Positions 41,560-53,479 of a DNA stretch of 64,000 nt are shown here, in pieces. The stretch lies in the NCBI GenBank assembly GCA_036897445.1, contig JAYMTL010000006.1, forward strand, positions 124,001 to 188,000. Direction: 5' to 3'. The notes below the pieces were generated by a model. The model worked only from the letters and a program-made list of their open reading frames with translations. It was not told the DNA's origin and did not search any database. Position numbers and translations under genes: made by a program. Source of the DNA: Pelargonium tetragonum. Taxonomy: Eukaryota; Streptophyta; Magnoliopsida; Geraniales; Geraniaceae. Position 1 is the stretch's first letter; each line of letters starts with the position of its first letter.

Positions 41560-41910
41560 TGCATGTGTCTAACTTGCTTATAGAGTAGAGTAATATTATA
41601 AAAAGATTGACTATGGGTCTAAGGATAACTACATTCTTTATCACTATATAAAGTCTAATAGAGACACAGTACGAGTACGAATACATGCGATGTACTTCCT
41701 ACTTAGGATAGGCAATACCCTGCAATATATGTACAAACTACAGGAAGAAGAAGCCTCGTAAGGCATATAGGGCAGTTATAGCTTATAAGGTGGTTGAATA
41801 AGAAACAAGGAGTGTGCAGAAGAGTAAGATTCAGTTACAGAATAAGCGTTTAGTTCTAGGAAGGTCGTAGCTATTAGAGAAATTCTAGGTAGTTTTCCTT
41901 TTTCCAGTAA
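41560..41910 (+). other. coding-textured island, broken, unidentified
   Basis: The sequence changes from the surrounding texture to one with codon-like runs. One plus-strand frame gives basic segments such as KKKPRKAYRAVIAYKVVE and SKIQLQNKRLVLG. It is interrupted several times in the standard code, and the interruptions are TAA or TAG, not TGA. Other frames also read plausibly, so the frame is not secure. It may be the remnant of an element related to the islands at 42430-42700 and 62250-62990. I cannot name a family. It is probably old, given the number of breaks. Confidence 0.3.
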
Positions 41911-41981
41911 GTAAATGAACTAAAGTGAAAGTTTTTCGTTGGTTATAGGGGATCCCTCTACTATCATATATACTACTTGCG

Positions 41982-42012
41982 TTTCCTTCCCTTCAGACGC
42001 CTTCAGTACAAT
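41982..42012 (+). repeat. direct repeat, left member
   Basis: Positions 41982-42001 match 42665-42684 at 18 of 20 bases (TTTCC.TCCCTTCAG.CGCC), and both are followed within a few bases by TACAAT. The upstream 25 bases (ACTAT...TATACTA) also resemble each other loosely. The two members lie 683 bases apart in the same orientation. Confidence 0.65.
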
Positions 42013-42429
42013 GACCCTTAAAATTCCCTTAGGATTTGTACCCTCTTTTAATGATAAGAACCCAAAAAGCTCACTAACCGGTAATTAAAGGCTGTGGGTA
42101 AGGTCAAGAGTAAGTGGGCTAAGGAATTAACACTCTAGATACAAAGGGCAAACCTAATGCTTAGACAATAAGGGCTGAAGAGGCATTCCGTATTTACATA
42201 CTTACAAAGGTCTTAGTATCTATTCCTAACACTCCAGGAAACTAAGCAAAAATCCTTTTTAGTCAGGGTCTTACAATGTTTTTTCAAAGTACTGTTTATT
42301 TTCTAGTCCCCGGGTAAAAAGAAAGGGCGCTTGGAGAGGCTTTGCCTGCTCGTGTTGTTTCTCTGTTTACAAGGTTTTGTGATAGATCCTCCTAGTCATA
42401 AGACTTATAGAGCTCCTAAGAAAGAAGGT

Positions 42430-42700
42430 ACAGTTATGGAAGACCAAGAAAGCTATGATGAAGAGCGGTAATCCTAGGATAGCTCTAGACATTAAGGAAG
42501 GTATCCGGATATAGAGAGTAACAAAGAAGAGTAGTACACCCGAGAGACTGTATGTATAACTAAAGAGAAGTCCAGTTATTAAGATTGAGAAGTATGATAC
42601 AGAGTATGAAATAACAATGTGTCATAACGTAAAATTAACTATACCTATACTATTAAATGAAAGATTTCCCTCCCTTCAGGCGCCCCTACAATAAGGTGTA
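42430..42700 (+). other. coding-textured island, broken, unidentified
   Basis: A plus-strand frame reads as a basic, mixed-composition protein fragment (for example KSGNPRIALDIKEGIRI and SPVIKIEKYDTEYEIT) with two interruptions in the standard code. It ends within the right-hand direct repeat. It has no recognisable domain or catalytic motif. Composition and repeat content link it to the island at 41560-41910. Family unassigned; broken; age uncertain but not recent. Confidence 0.3.
42665..42692 (+). repeat. direct repeat, right member
   Basis: Partner of 41982-42012; see that entry. The pair encloses about 660 bases that include the coding-textured island at 42430-42700. This could be a duplicated terminus of an element, or simply an internal duplication. 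Confidence 0.65.
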
Positions 42701-42722
42701 CTGTAAAGCTTTCCAAATTTAT

Positions 42723-43154
42723 CTAAGCCTTTCTCTTAAGCTTTTCTTTTATTATGCAGCTGTTTTTACTGCGTTTTAGTGTTGTAACAAAAAAGAGAAA
42801 TAAGGATCTCTTAGTTACCTTTTTACTCCTCCGTTTCCGTACTAAAGCAGGCATCGTCAAAAAATTCCTTCCCACTCTGAAATATAGAAACTCTAGACGA
42901 GGTGTTACTCCAATAGATAGAATTGAAATTGACTTAAGTAGAAACAAGCTATAACCAAGAGCTTTAAAACAAACGGGGATATAATTGTCAAGGGTTCGAA
43001 TCTCGTGAGTCCCCTCTCTCCTTTTCACAGGCAGATAAGATAATACTAAACAGAAAGCAAATGTTTTACTAAACTCAAGTTTCCTGAAATTACCCGAGGA
43101 TTCCAACGGAAATGGGTCCGTAAGGTCTAATAAGTATAAAAAGGCAACTAACAC
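42723..43154 (-). CDS. longest open frame, probably fortuitous
   Basis: This is the longest standard-code frame in the window at 143 codons, starting at GTG. The product would be basic at its C-terminus (VRKRRSKKVTKRS, then KRSKN and KEKLKRKA) and irregular elsewhere, with no signal peptide, domain or family I recognise. A 66-codon frame on the opposite strand (42754-42954) overlaps it. A rough estimate from the stop-codon density puts the longest chance frame in 64 kb at about this length. It has no motif or neighbour in its favour, so I regard it as most likely noise. Confidence 0.12.
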   Translation of the reverse strand: MLVAFLYLLDLTDPFPLESSGNFRKLEFSKTFAFCLVLSYLPVKRREGTHEIRTLDNYIPVCFKALGYSLFLLKSISILSIGVTPRLEFLYFRVGRNFLTMPALVRKRRSKKVTKRSLFLFFVTTLKRSKNSCIIKEKLKRKA

Positions 43155-43369
43155 AATCTCGGTTTAATACGAATGGAAGAAGAGCTCCCTTTTAACAACG
43201 AAAGGCTTTATATTTAAGGGAGAATACTTATCCCGACAAGGAAAGGGTGGACCATAAAATTAAGGGTTCTTTTTATAAAAATTTTTGTAGTTTGCAACCG
43301 GCTAAGTATCAGTAATGCTGGTTTAGAAAACCAGGTACAAAGTAAAGTCATTGGGGATTTCCTAACAAG

Positions 43370-43384
43370 CAATAATGTAATTAA
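43370..43384 (-). repeat. dispersed 15-base motif, copy e (12 of 15)
   Basis: The plus strand reads CAATAATGTAATTAA. The last 12 bases match the reverse-complement consensus, and the first three (CAA for AGG) do not. A partial copy, or chance similarity. Confidence 0.5.
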
Positions 43385-44361
43385 TTGAGAAAGAGGTAAA
43401 GTTAAGAGAGTAGTTTCTGGGTTAGAGTTTAATAAGGGAATTCTGTGCTACAAGTATATAAAAAGTAAGGGGGTGATCCTCTGATTCCAGATATTAATTT
43501 AATACACGAATCAACGTTTTCTTAATACCAAAGCCTTTCTCCAGACCTACTTCAAAGTCTTAATCTGAATAACTAATCTTATTAAGAGATAAAACCTTCC
43601 TTAGTAGGTATCCTAATCCTACCTTTACTTTATTTCCAAGCCATAACTAGACCCCCTTTCTTGTAGACTAAAGTTACTGTAAGGTTTTACTAGCCTGCAA
43701 CCCGTCCTTGTATTATTAACTGTATTAACTATCTGGAATATGAAACATGAACACAAGGCCCCTCCCGTTTTTCTTTTATAAGAGGGAACCCCTTCCTTCA
43801 ACTACACTGTATATAATATTAACTTCTCCCGCATATAACTTTACTCCTTTCTACTAACTCTAGGAATTGCTCAATCAATACTGTATCAGAAAAGGGAGCC
43901 GTCCTTTTCTCTTCAGTCGATGGAAGTCCTTCTCTTATATCTTTAGCTCTTTTCTAGTAACCCCACTTCTCAGAGGATTCTTACAGCTCAGTTCTTATTC
44001 TAGTTCCTAATTACTGAAATCTGATTCTATATACTTTGGTTCCTTTCTTTCATTTGTGAGATGGGAGTTTTGAATACCGGGTTTTCCACCTATTTTCATG
44101 CATTTCTATCAGTGAGGGGGCGTCTAACTGCAAACTAAGAAAATTTTGCTAGGTAATAGGTTCAAGTCCTGCGAATAGTACTAAATTTTGCTTTCGATAG
44201 CCCAACTCACGGAGAATCCTGTAAACTTTAAATGCTGCTCTAGTTCCCCTTTAATAAAATAGAAAGCTCCCTTGCCTATAAAATTCTAAGGTCCCAGATA
44301 CTAATACTAGTACTAGAAGAAAGCGGCTGTTAAACTTCCTTATGTTGTGAGTTTTTAGTAT
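43385..44361. other. gene-free, pyrimidine-rich stretch
   Basis: From about 43550 to 44050 the plus strand is rich in C and T (75 of 120 bases in 43741-43860). This could mark a transcribed minus strand, but I find no recognisable gene on it. A T-arm-like sequence near 44165-44178 is discussed among the rejected items. Confidence 0.6.
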
Positions 44362-44673
44362 CTAGATGGGAAAGTAAACAGAAAAAGTCAAGTCAAATTC
44401 TTGTGGGAATCTCGGCTTAAAATTAAAAGAAGTAAAATATACATACGCCTGGGCACCCTCCGGATAAGGTTTGTTTCCTATTTTTCGATCGATAAAGGCA
44501 GGGAGCAAGAGGTAATAGACCTTAACAATACAAATTAAGCAAAGCGCTATACTATTATAACTAATACTATATAATACTATAGCTATTATAGCTATAACAA
44601 TAAGAATAATAAGTACAAGGCATCCTAACAAAAAGAGGAAGCTGTCAAGAAAGGTATACAGACTAAGATACAA
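44362..44673 (-). CDS. hydrophobic open frame, probably antisense to a repeat
   Basis: A 103-codon frame starting at TTG. Residues 8-58 are strongly hydrophobic, with a run such as CLVLIILIVIAIIAIVLYSI that would make at least one membrane span. The C-terminal 40 residues are polar and unremarkable. However, the hydrophobic part coincides with a copy of the diverged repeat (44500-44690), and the complement of a Q/N/T/Y-rich coding stretch naturally reads as I/L/V. The plus strand here reads as a polar, lysine-rich stretch, so the membrane-protein reading may be a shadow. No family recognised. Confidence 0.2.
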   Translation of the reverse strand: MYLSLYTFLDSFLFLLGCLVLIILIVIAIIAIVLYSISYNSIALCLICIVKVYYLLLPAFIDRKIGNKPYPEGAQAYVYFTSFNFKPRFPQEFDLTFSVYFPI

Positions 44674-44690
44674 ATAGAAGTACTCCTATA
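44500..44690 (-). repeat. diverged dispersed repeat, copy 3
   Basis: The reverse complement aligns with 13790-13970. Shared blocks are ATAGCTAT, a TATTAGTTAT block, AATAG.ATAG.G, a TTGTATT block and CTCTTG.TC, all collinear. It is inverted relative to copies 1 and 2. Ends are approximate. Confidence 0.5.
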
Positions 44691-45780
44691 CAACATTAGG
44701 CACCCACGTGTTTTCTTTCTCGAAAAAAATAAGTTACCCTTAACCAGAAAATTTCGAATTATATTCTATCTTTAAAGTAGCTTATTTACAATCTTCTAGT
44801 CAAATTTTTGTACAATTAGGCGCGTATAGATAAAGTTTTTCCCTCAGTTGATTTATAGTGTGCTCTATAAGTCCAGGCCAGGCTAGAATTAGCGCAAAAG
44901 CCAAAGATAAGGAAATAAACAGAATCAATTTTTTGTGAATACAATAATAATAACAAGGAAAATCATAGAGAATCCTCTTGCCTACAAGCTAAAAATATGA
45001 AAATACCCTTACTTAAGTTCAACGCAAGCCTTTTAATCTCTCGGGTCTTGTTAATTGATTTATGTAAATTTTATTTGTCTAAAAGCTAGATTTCAGTGAG
45101 GTAATAAAAATGTTTCGAAAAAGTATGCCTTTTATGCTTTATCTAAATCAGAATAATAACTAAAAACTCGGCTTCATTACGGCAATATGAATAATTTACT
45201 TTCTTATTCAGGGGTACCATATAATCTAACCTTCAACGACTATAAAGGGGTCAGCCAAGATATAACCAAGTACCTCCGATTGCTCTCTACTAGAGTAACC
45301 CAGTTTAAATAAAAAAATTTTTTAGCATAACCTTTTAGGATTCGTAAAAGAAAATCAGGGCTTGCTCAAAAGTTTATATAAGCGTGTGGGCTCTAGAAGG
45401 AAATGCTATATTAGCAGCGGCCACACCCTTGTTTTTCTGATTGATTATTGTATTACTTATCTTTGTGTACGGGAAAATCGTATAAAGCAAGTTTCAATTG
45501 TAAATGACTTCCCTAAGGGATACTCTACGTTTATAACATAATAGAGAACCTTTTAACCTCTTATTAGTGACCCTTTTTTCTTAATTATTACTTTGTGAAA
45601 CAGACCGACGCCTCTTACTTCCTTATCAAAAAAGATACCTAAATTCCTTGTTTCCTAAATAAAGCAAGCTCTATTTGGGAACTCTCCTCTTAGTTATTAA
45701 AAAAAGACTCCTTAATTAAAGTAAATCGCTCGACATCTGGTAAAAAGGGAAAACCTCCGGATACACAAGATATAAGACGA
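44691..45780. other. gene-free stretch
   Basis: No gene or notable repeat seen. Confidence 0.65.
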
Positions 45781-45822
45781 GACTCTCTTTTTATTACAAT
45801 AAAAAGAGAGGGTCGAACCTTA
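45781..45822. repeat. perfect 13-bp hairpin downstream of trnM
   Basis: CTCTCTTTTTATT (45783-45795) and AATAAAAAGAGAG (45798-45810) form a perfect stem around two bases. A flanking GA...TC could pair if two G are bulged. It is followed by AGAGGGTCGAACCTTA (45807-45822, overlapping the stem). It lies 454 bases downstream of the 3' end of trnM, which is transcribed toward it. It could be an RNA-processing or termination structure, but the distance is large and no T tract follows on the minus strand. A similar AGAGGGTACCGAACCTTA follows another hairpin at 53303-53338. Confidence 0.65.
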
Positions 45823-46267
45823 TCTGGTTAGAATAATCCCACTTTTAGTAAATATAACAGTCTCAAAACTCTTGGCAACGGTATACTACCTATTCTACAA
45901 GGATAGCTCCGAGGAACTCTACCCCAAAAGGAGAAAGCAAACGACTTAGTTTAGTGAGATTAGATACATTCTGCAGTTTACAATATAATGTATTATAGCC
46001 CCTCACTTAGATTTTTAAAGGAGTCCTCTCTTACTGTGGATATACGAATCTCCCTGTAGGAAATTCCAGTAAGTTAGGCGTTCATTTTATTTCTCACTAA
46101 GTCCTCCTAAGCTTAAGTAAATCCATTAGGGGCTTAATCCGTATTATTTACCTAGAAAAATCCTTTTTAAAGTTAGATTTTAAGGGGAAGCTCTCTGATA
46201 TTGAATCTAGAATGCGGAAAGATTGATATTAATTTGCAAGTTCGTACTGTAAAAACCGGGTCTAGCT

Positions 46268-46340
46268 TACCTACTCTTGGACTTGAACCAAGGACTCTTG
46301 CCGTATGAAAGCAATACTCTAACCGCTGAGTTAAGTAGGT
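46268..46340 (-). tRNA. trnM-CAU: tRNA-Met (CAU), chloroplast elongator type
   Basis: A complete 73-nt cloverleaf on the minus strand. The acceptor stem ACCTACT/AGTAGGT pairs at all seven positions. The D-arm is ACTC/GAGT around AGCGGTTA. The anticodon stem TTGCT/GGCAA encloses TTCATAC with CAT at 46305-46307. A five-base variable region is followed by a perfect T stem CTTGG/CCAAG around TTCAAGT. The discriminator is A and no CCA is encoded, as is usual for eukaryotic organelles. The sequence is that of the elongator tRNA-Met of green-lineage plastids, not initiator tRNA-fMet or tRNA-Ile(CAU). It carries methionine to internal AUG codons. No neighbouring gene is recognised. Full pairing shows it is intact and probably functional. 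In a plant-type mitochondrion it would be a plastid-derived tRNA; in nuclear DNA, a transferred fragment. Confidence 0.95.
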
Positions 46341-49300
46341 CAAACGATAAAGAGATAGGAATACAATATTAATGTTAAGGCTTTATTCTTATAAGACTAA
46401 AAGCTTTTTGAAAAGGGACTTAGTAAATTATATAAACTTTCCATGACTTTCTAGGACCCACAGGATACTTAGTTAATTGTTTTTAACTTTGCTTATTTCC
46501 ATTTCCAAGTAGAGTCAAGGTACGTAATAAAAGGAGGCTTTTTTCTCCTTTCACAGTAATCTCGTTCAAGAGTTTTTCTCTAGATAAAGTCAGCAGCTAT
46601 CTCGATTTCGGGTCCTTCAGCTACTTTTTGGGTTTTCATTTTTCATATTAAGAAAATGGGTCCTAGCAAAAGAGTGACTCGTTAGGTAAAAGCTATAAGT
46701 TTTATTGGACCCCGAAACAAAGGACTATACTCCCCTTTTATAGCAAGGTCTTATCTAACCGAAAAGAAAGCCCGAGGTTCCTGCCGGGGGAGTTGGGATA
46801 AAACTTATACTTGAACAGTTCGAAATTACGACAAATTAACATTTCATATTTAGTTTTGAAGTAAGGTTTTATCGTCTCCGGATCACAGCACTCAGATTTC
46901 CGAGATTCATCTATAATACTGGTAGACTCATAAATAGCGAAGTGATAAACAGCGGATTTTCTTAAAGCTCCCGTTTATCCAGAAATTCCTTTATTATTTT
47001 TATTATAAATATTGTTAGAGCAGTACTTTTAATAAGCCCCCTAGGAACCCCTTAGACTACTATTTGCATTCTGGTTATTGTCCTCCTTGAGTAATTGGAA
47101 AAAATACAAATAAGTAAGTACAGGCTTAGTTACTTAGGCCGGGGGTGCATACTCTTTTAATTTAAAGTAGTAAAGGATTCTTATACTACTACCAAAGTTT
47201 TTTATGAACAGCTCTCTGATCTGAGTAAATCCTTAAACTCTAGTAGGCAGGAGGTTGTTACTTTATCTAAGTAGAGTTAGACTAAAATCCATATCCAATT
47301 CTTAGAAAAGAATTTTTCTTTTAACACAGGGAAAAGTTACAAGATAGAGTATAAACATGTAATTTAAGAGAAGAAGTTCTTTCTTAGGTTAGGGGATATA
47401 AGCATAAATTTAGGGATATTTCGAATTATTTGTGATTGTATTCAAACCTTTTTTTATAGATTCCCGAGTAGCTTACGGATCTTTTTTTAATAAGTCTTTT
47501 TTGAACCATTCTAATCTAATTAGTTATAGCGTTGACTAATTGGATTAGAAGCGGGTAATTTAAAGCTTCATTATCTCATTATCAAAGAGAATTTTATACT
47601 AAAGCAGTAAATCTACCCTACTTAAGCGATTCGCCCAGTACCTTGGGAAGGCAAAAATCTCTCTAGGGTTAAATGGAGCACACTCCTTCACAAGTTCGAA
47701 GAAATAGAAAAGTTTACCCTTTTTCTAAAGCAAACAGGAGACACTTCAAAAATGAAAAAATTTTCGTATGTCTTATTTTACTCCTCAACCCTTTCCTTGA
47801 GTTGCCTTTATATTATAGGAAAAAGGATCCCACCGAAAAGTTCTCAGACTCTTCCTTCTTGCCTACGCTACGCCCAGCATCTTCATTACACAAAATATTA
47901 GACTAGGACCTAAAATTGTGGGCTTTGTACCCTGTAAATATCCTAATCCCTAATCGAATTTTACGAACTTAATTTAATGAAGAACAAACAAGGGATTTAA
48001 GGCACTAAAAAATAGAGAAACTTCGTCTAAACTATTTCTTGAACGGAGGGGTTCTAACTTTGCTTTAACTTTTGACACTGGATAAATATGTCATGGAATA
48101 TCCCTCACTCCAATATAGTATATATCTTCATGATAGCTGTTGTTTTGTAGAGTAATTTCCAGTAGAAGGAAAAGCGCAAGGATCCCTAAGGATCTACTTC
48201 TCTTTTTTCTAAGCTAAAGGAGCGGTAGGTTAAAGGTACGTACTATCAATTTCTCTAACTACAAATTCAGATCTCCAGAACGGAGTTTTTATACTTATAC
48301 TAGAGGCTTCCTTTGTTCCAGAATTTTACTAAATAAGGTCTCTTGTATCCTGAAACACACGGCAAGCCTTGATGTTTGTTATTATATCTATGTAATTATA
48401 CCCAAGGGGGTATCTACAATAGGAAAACTCAAAGCTCCCCTGGTAAGGAAAATCTTCTGTAATATAATAAAAATGTGTTACATTGATTTAAGAATATAAC
48501 CTAGACAGTAAAGCTAGAGTGCCGACATCTCCCTTAAATCAAGGAGGGCGCCTTGAAAAACGAAGGGAATAGGGAATGATGAAAATTTATCTACCAAGAT
48601 AGGTCTCGCTTTTGGATACCCATGAATTAATATAAGTTTCCAGAAAAGTAAAGTCAATAGATTTAAGTAGTAGGCATAAAAAAAGAGTTTAATGTATTGA
48701 GACATATCTATTTGATATCCCGGAATATAACATAGAGTAAAGACAGCAATTCAATTTGTTGGTACGGGTCTACAGCTTAAATGAATTGCACCCTTCTCCC
48801 AACCTTCTTTTAAATGAATTCGGTTTACCACATTTAAACTTGCTTTAATGCAGTCAACTAAGTGACATAAAGTTATTTGCACTTTAATCAATAAGGGGCA
48901 ATCCTAATCTTTCTATCTATAGCTTTGTTTTTGACTATATAAATTTGGTATTCCTTTAAACATTGAAACGGGATTCCTTTTTAGGAAAACTGCAAGAAAA
49001 AGAGTACGCATTAACCATAAAAATAAAGCTAAATCTTACAACGAAGGGAAATAGGGTCCTCCTGCAGCACTAAAAAAATCTTACTCGGGTTAAGGGTTTA
49101 TAAAACTCTATAAACGACACCTCACAAGTAGCACAAAGCCGCAACTTAAAACCTACCGAGCTTAAAGTATCTAACTAAATTGTTTTAAAAACGTCCTTAA
49201 TAAAGCTTTTTAGACTAAGTAAGGGCGCGTTAAATAAGAAAGGAGTATTTACGCAAGAGAAGTGTTTGACCAATATTCCATCTACAGAGCTTCTATCGTA

Positions 49301-52300
49301 TTCCAGCTTCAAAAAAACCACTAACGCAGATTAATATTCCTGAAAAATATATGTATACTCAATTTACTATAATTGTATTTGCTTGAGATCCTTTTAAGAC
49401 AAAGCTTACTGCAAAAGTTTTTATACGGGAGCTTTTGCTGTATCCACGTTAATCAAGGCCCTTTTTAGGTTGTTTTAAGTAAAGGTATGCCCTTTGACTT
49501 AGTTTTCTAGGGTATTAGAGACTCTTGTTGGTAGGAGGCTTCCTCTTATTATTAGGAGTTTGCAAAGGTTCCACTTTTCCGGTAATGATTAAAGCATTCC
49601 TTTTTAAATAATCAATGAAATTAGTGAGTATACTTTCAACGAGATCTAAATAAAGAGAAAAAATGAGAATAGAATTTTATACATCTTGTGATACTGGGTT
49701 TACTGGGCTTGAGATGAAGCCCTTTTCTTACCAGCTCTATTAGTATTCCTCGTTTTCTTTGCTATATATTAATAAAGCCGATCATACTACTTTCTACTTT
49801 TAAAAGTTTCTTCCTGCTGTAGTGTAGATTCTAATATACCCAATTTAAGTGTCAACTAATTCCTCTTTTTACATTACAAAAACAACTAATTTAAACTTAT
49901 ACAACCCCTATAAAATTTTGTAAACCTAACAAAAAAGTCTAAACTGCAGCCCTGCCCTTCCTTTTTTCAACTGCACAAATCTGAATCTTTACCAAAATAT
50001 GAGTTACAGATAAGGATAGCGCTGCCCATACAACAGAAATAAAAGCTACACCCGAAATTAGATTTAGAGAAAATCAAAAAGCAAAACCTCCCTACATTTA
50101 GATTTAGGAGAACCCCGATAAAAAAGAAATGGCTTACTAAAGGATATTCAACAATGACTTAAGTTTTACAGATTTATTAAAAACCTCTTTTTTAGGAATA
50201 TAAGAACTTCCAGTAATTTAACGGATTTTAGCAAGAAATGTAAGTAAGTATTATTGTCTCCTTTGGGTTTAAAGTTAAAGTATGTATAGTATGAACGGAT
50301 TCTTTTATTAGTGTAGTCCTAAACAGCTAGGAGTTTTTGTTTCATTGAGTATTTCCCCTATCCTTAGTTTATTAAAAATACATTATCTAAATCTAAATAC
50401 CCCGGGCCCCTCCGTTTTTATATGCTATACATTTCCATACAAGAATCTTAATGCCTGCACTGAATCACGAGATTAATCAACCTCAGGTTCTTTTTTCCTA
50501 AATTTTCATGCTAGGTTTTTCTTCTTAAAGATTGCACGCCTGGATTTTTCCCATGCCTTAAGACTATAACTTTCCTTTAGTTGAGTAGTTTTCTGATTGC
50601 AAAGATTCCGTGGTAAGTTCCGGAAAGTAAATAAGGGTCTTAGCCCAAACTGTACTTGACAAAGTGGTAAATCCAGTAATAAATAAGTCGCAGTACTAAC
50701 GACCGAGGGATGCATGTACAAGTATATACGCAATAGGAACCCCTATTAAAGGTAACTGCTACATAGAAAAGATACCAATACTAAGAAATTAGAAGCCTAT
50801 TTTTTATACGTTGATGATTTTCACAAGCTCAAGTACTGCATTAAAGGAAATCCCCTAACTAAATAAACCGTGCAATCTCTAGAACCCTTTAAAAGAAATA
50901 CCAAAAGTCAGCCTCTTAATTAAGAATAACTGGGACTTGTTCGGGTAAGCGATACCCCCTTCTATTAGAAATTAGTAGAACTTATTAGTTTAGTAAAAGA
51001 AAGACTCTTCCATGAGTAATCTTAGCAAGGCAGTAGCTAATTAAGATTTCATTTAATAAACTTTTGTGTCCTACAATCTTGCTGTAGGGTAAAGCTTTAA
51101 GAGATATGCCTCTTACTTTTTTTGCTTTTATCAGATATTAAGAGTTCCCCTAAAGGAGCTGGGGTATGTACCTTAAGTGTTGACTTACTTCTTGTCAAAA
51201 GCTAAGAGGAGTCCAAAATTTGTCTACTCTGTTTGCTTTCTAGTAGTATGGGGAACTAAAAATGAGATAATGTATACGACTAGTCAAAATAAGAAGATAT
51301 ACAGAAATCTCGGTTTACTAGCTTTTATCGTATCCTCTTTATTTACAAATCCCAAGAGGCCCCAAATCCTTGTGATATGGCTAAACGAATCGGGAAAATT
51401 CTCTCGGGGCAGGAAGAAGTACTTTACTACAATCATGAGGGTTAGTTAAACTAAAGAAATTTATTGAAAGCTTTGGGGTAGATACCCATTATAGACCCCT
51501 ATAACTATAAACAGGACCCATAAATAAAGTTGAGAAAAAGGGAAGCGTAGTTAGACTTTGTAAATAGAGGAAAATGCCCTTATAAAACTAGAAAATATAG
51601 AAAAATTTTGATGATAGGGGCTTATCCAGTAAAAGGATTCCCGCCTAGGAACACTGAGTCGGGATACACTGCTTTTTATGAACTCCAGTGTGTAAAATAA
51701 CCTCTAAATTAGGAACTCTTTTTAATGTGTTTGACTTTAATTCTGCCAAAGGCTTTATAGACTGGTTTACAGGTATACTATCCCTTATTTGATTTTTTGT
51801 TGACTAGACAATTTTTCTTAATGCATTGTAAAGAGTAGGCTTTGAGTAATAAGTAAATAAATATGAGACTTGGCGTTTATAAAAAGAGTACTGCTTAAGG
51901 ATAAGTATATAGGGCGTTTTTATTATTATAAAGTGTAAACTTTTGTCTATCTATTATATGAAAAAAACTAAAGGAACCCTGCAGAGAAAGTCAAATTAGT
52001 TTTTAATGTTGCTTTAGAAAAGAGACTTATACTGATTAAAAATTTATAATAGTAATCCAGTAAGGATAAGGAGACGGAAGAGCACTTTATTATGTTAACA
52101 AAATAGGGAATACGAAAGCTTCGGAACCTTTAGCTAACTCATATATCTCACTTTGTTAAACTTTAACATATACTGTTTCAGGCTGGTATTCCAAGTCTAA
52201 TAGGCTAGAAATAGAAACATTAAATCATGATATAGGAGTCGAGATTTAACTTATATGCAAGTTAATTACCAAAGACTTGGTTGGTAAAACACTGCAAGAA

Positions 52301-53289
52301 TTGGATTAGTATTTTACATAACCAAACCTCACAAGGGAGAAAAGTGCTTATTCCCAGAGAATCTCTTTTTAAAGTGCCTATAAAGATTCAAAATGGAACT
52401 CAAAACTGGTAATTATCGAGTATTTTGACGAGCCTTGGACTAAGTAACGAACCCCTCGGATTTCTAAAGCGCTACTACAACCCAAGTCTCTTTATATACT
52501 AGTAAAGATTTAAGGAATTGAGAACCCAGCAGTATAGCCGCGAAACTTCTGCCTTTCCTTAAACCCCCGAAAGCTTTTATTATGCAGAACACCTAGAGGC
52601 TCTAATCTAAAGGCCTTTCGCCAAGGCGTACAAGCTTGTTATTCTTATTTACCTCCAGTTCAGGACCAAATTTTTCTTTTTTTAGAAAACACTAGAGCCT
52701 TTATTATAGGAACTTGTTACAATTTTCCTGAGCGAGTAACCTAAAAGAAATGAAAAGGGGCCTTTGAGCTATCTAAAAAATGCTTTCTGAACAATTTGAG
52801 TTCCTGTAGGATAAGTTGCTGTTGTGCTGTTTTCGACACGCATTCTTTGTAATTCTAATATTTACTAGAATATTCAGGCTTACTGCCTTAATGACCCTTT
52901 TTTCACTATTTTGAAGAGGACTCCTACCTACTAAGAAAGCTAATGGAATTTTTTGCTAATTATCTACAAACCCCAATGGCCCTTAATTGAAAAAGGGAAT
53001 TTTCTATCTGTATAAAAAGCCCTTTTCATTTCTATAAGCCTATAGGGCTCCTCTTAAAAAACTCGTTGACTTGCTCCACACCAATCTATTAAATTACCCT
53101 AGTAACTCTTATTTAATGAAACTAACAGGCTAACAGAGAAGGAAATCCTTTCTTAGAATTTGATAGGTGAAAGCCTTACCTTTGAGTTATACCTTAGTAC
53201 TCGAAATCCATAAACTTAGTTAATAAGAGTTACTCCTGATTTATATACTTAATTTAGTTATTAGATAGTAATGGAATAAAGAGTCTCCT
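46341..53289. other. long gene-free stretch
   Basis: No gene recognised upstream of trnM for about 7 kb. Open frames at 47673-47906, 48514-48705, 50506-50733 and 51177-51449 are 63-90 codons, mostly basic or mixed, with no family resemblance. The last contains a short hydrophobic stretch and then KRSPK-like basic segments, within chance expectation. Confidence 0.6.
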
Positions 53290-53302
53290 TGTTAGTAATA
53301 AA

Positions 53303-53368
53303 AGAGAGGGTTTTGTTGTTAAGGTTATAACCCCCTCTTCTTATCGCTAAAGAGGGTACCGAACCTTA
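53303..53368. repeat. hairpin region resembling 45781-45822
   Basis: AGAGGG at 53305-53310 can pair with CCCTCT at 53333-53338. The loop contains GGTTATAACC (53323-53332), itself a perfect 10-base palindrome. AGAGGGTACCGAACCTTA follows at 53351-53368 and matches 45807-45822 except for two extra bases. The two sites may share a common small element. Confidence 0.5.
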
Positions 53369-53479
53369 AGGGGTAGGGAATAGGCCCTTTTTACCGACCG
53401 TAGTATAGTATAACGGAGAAAGGTTAATGCAAGTAGTCTATTATATAGTACATAGATACCCTCTTATAAACCACCACAC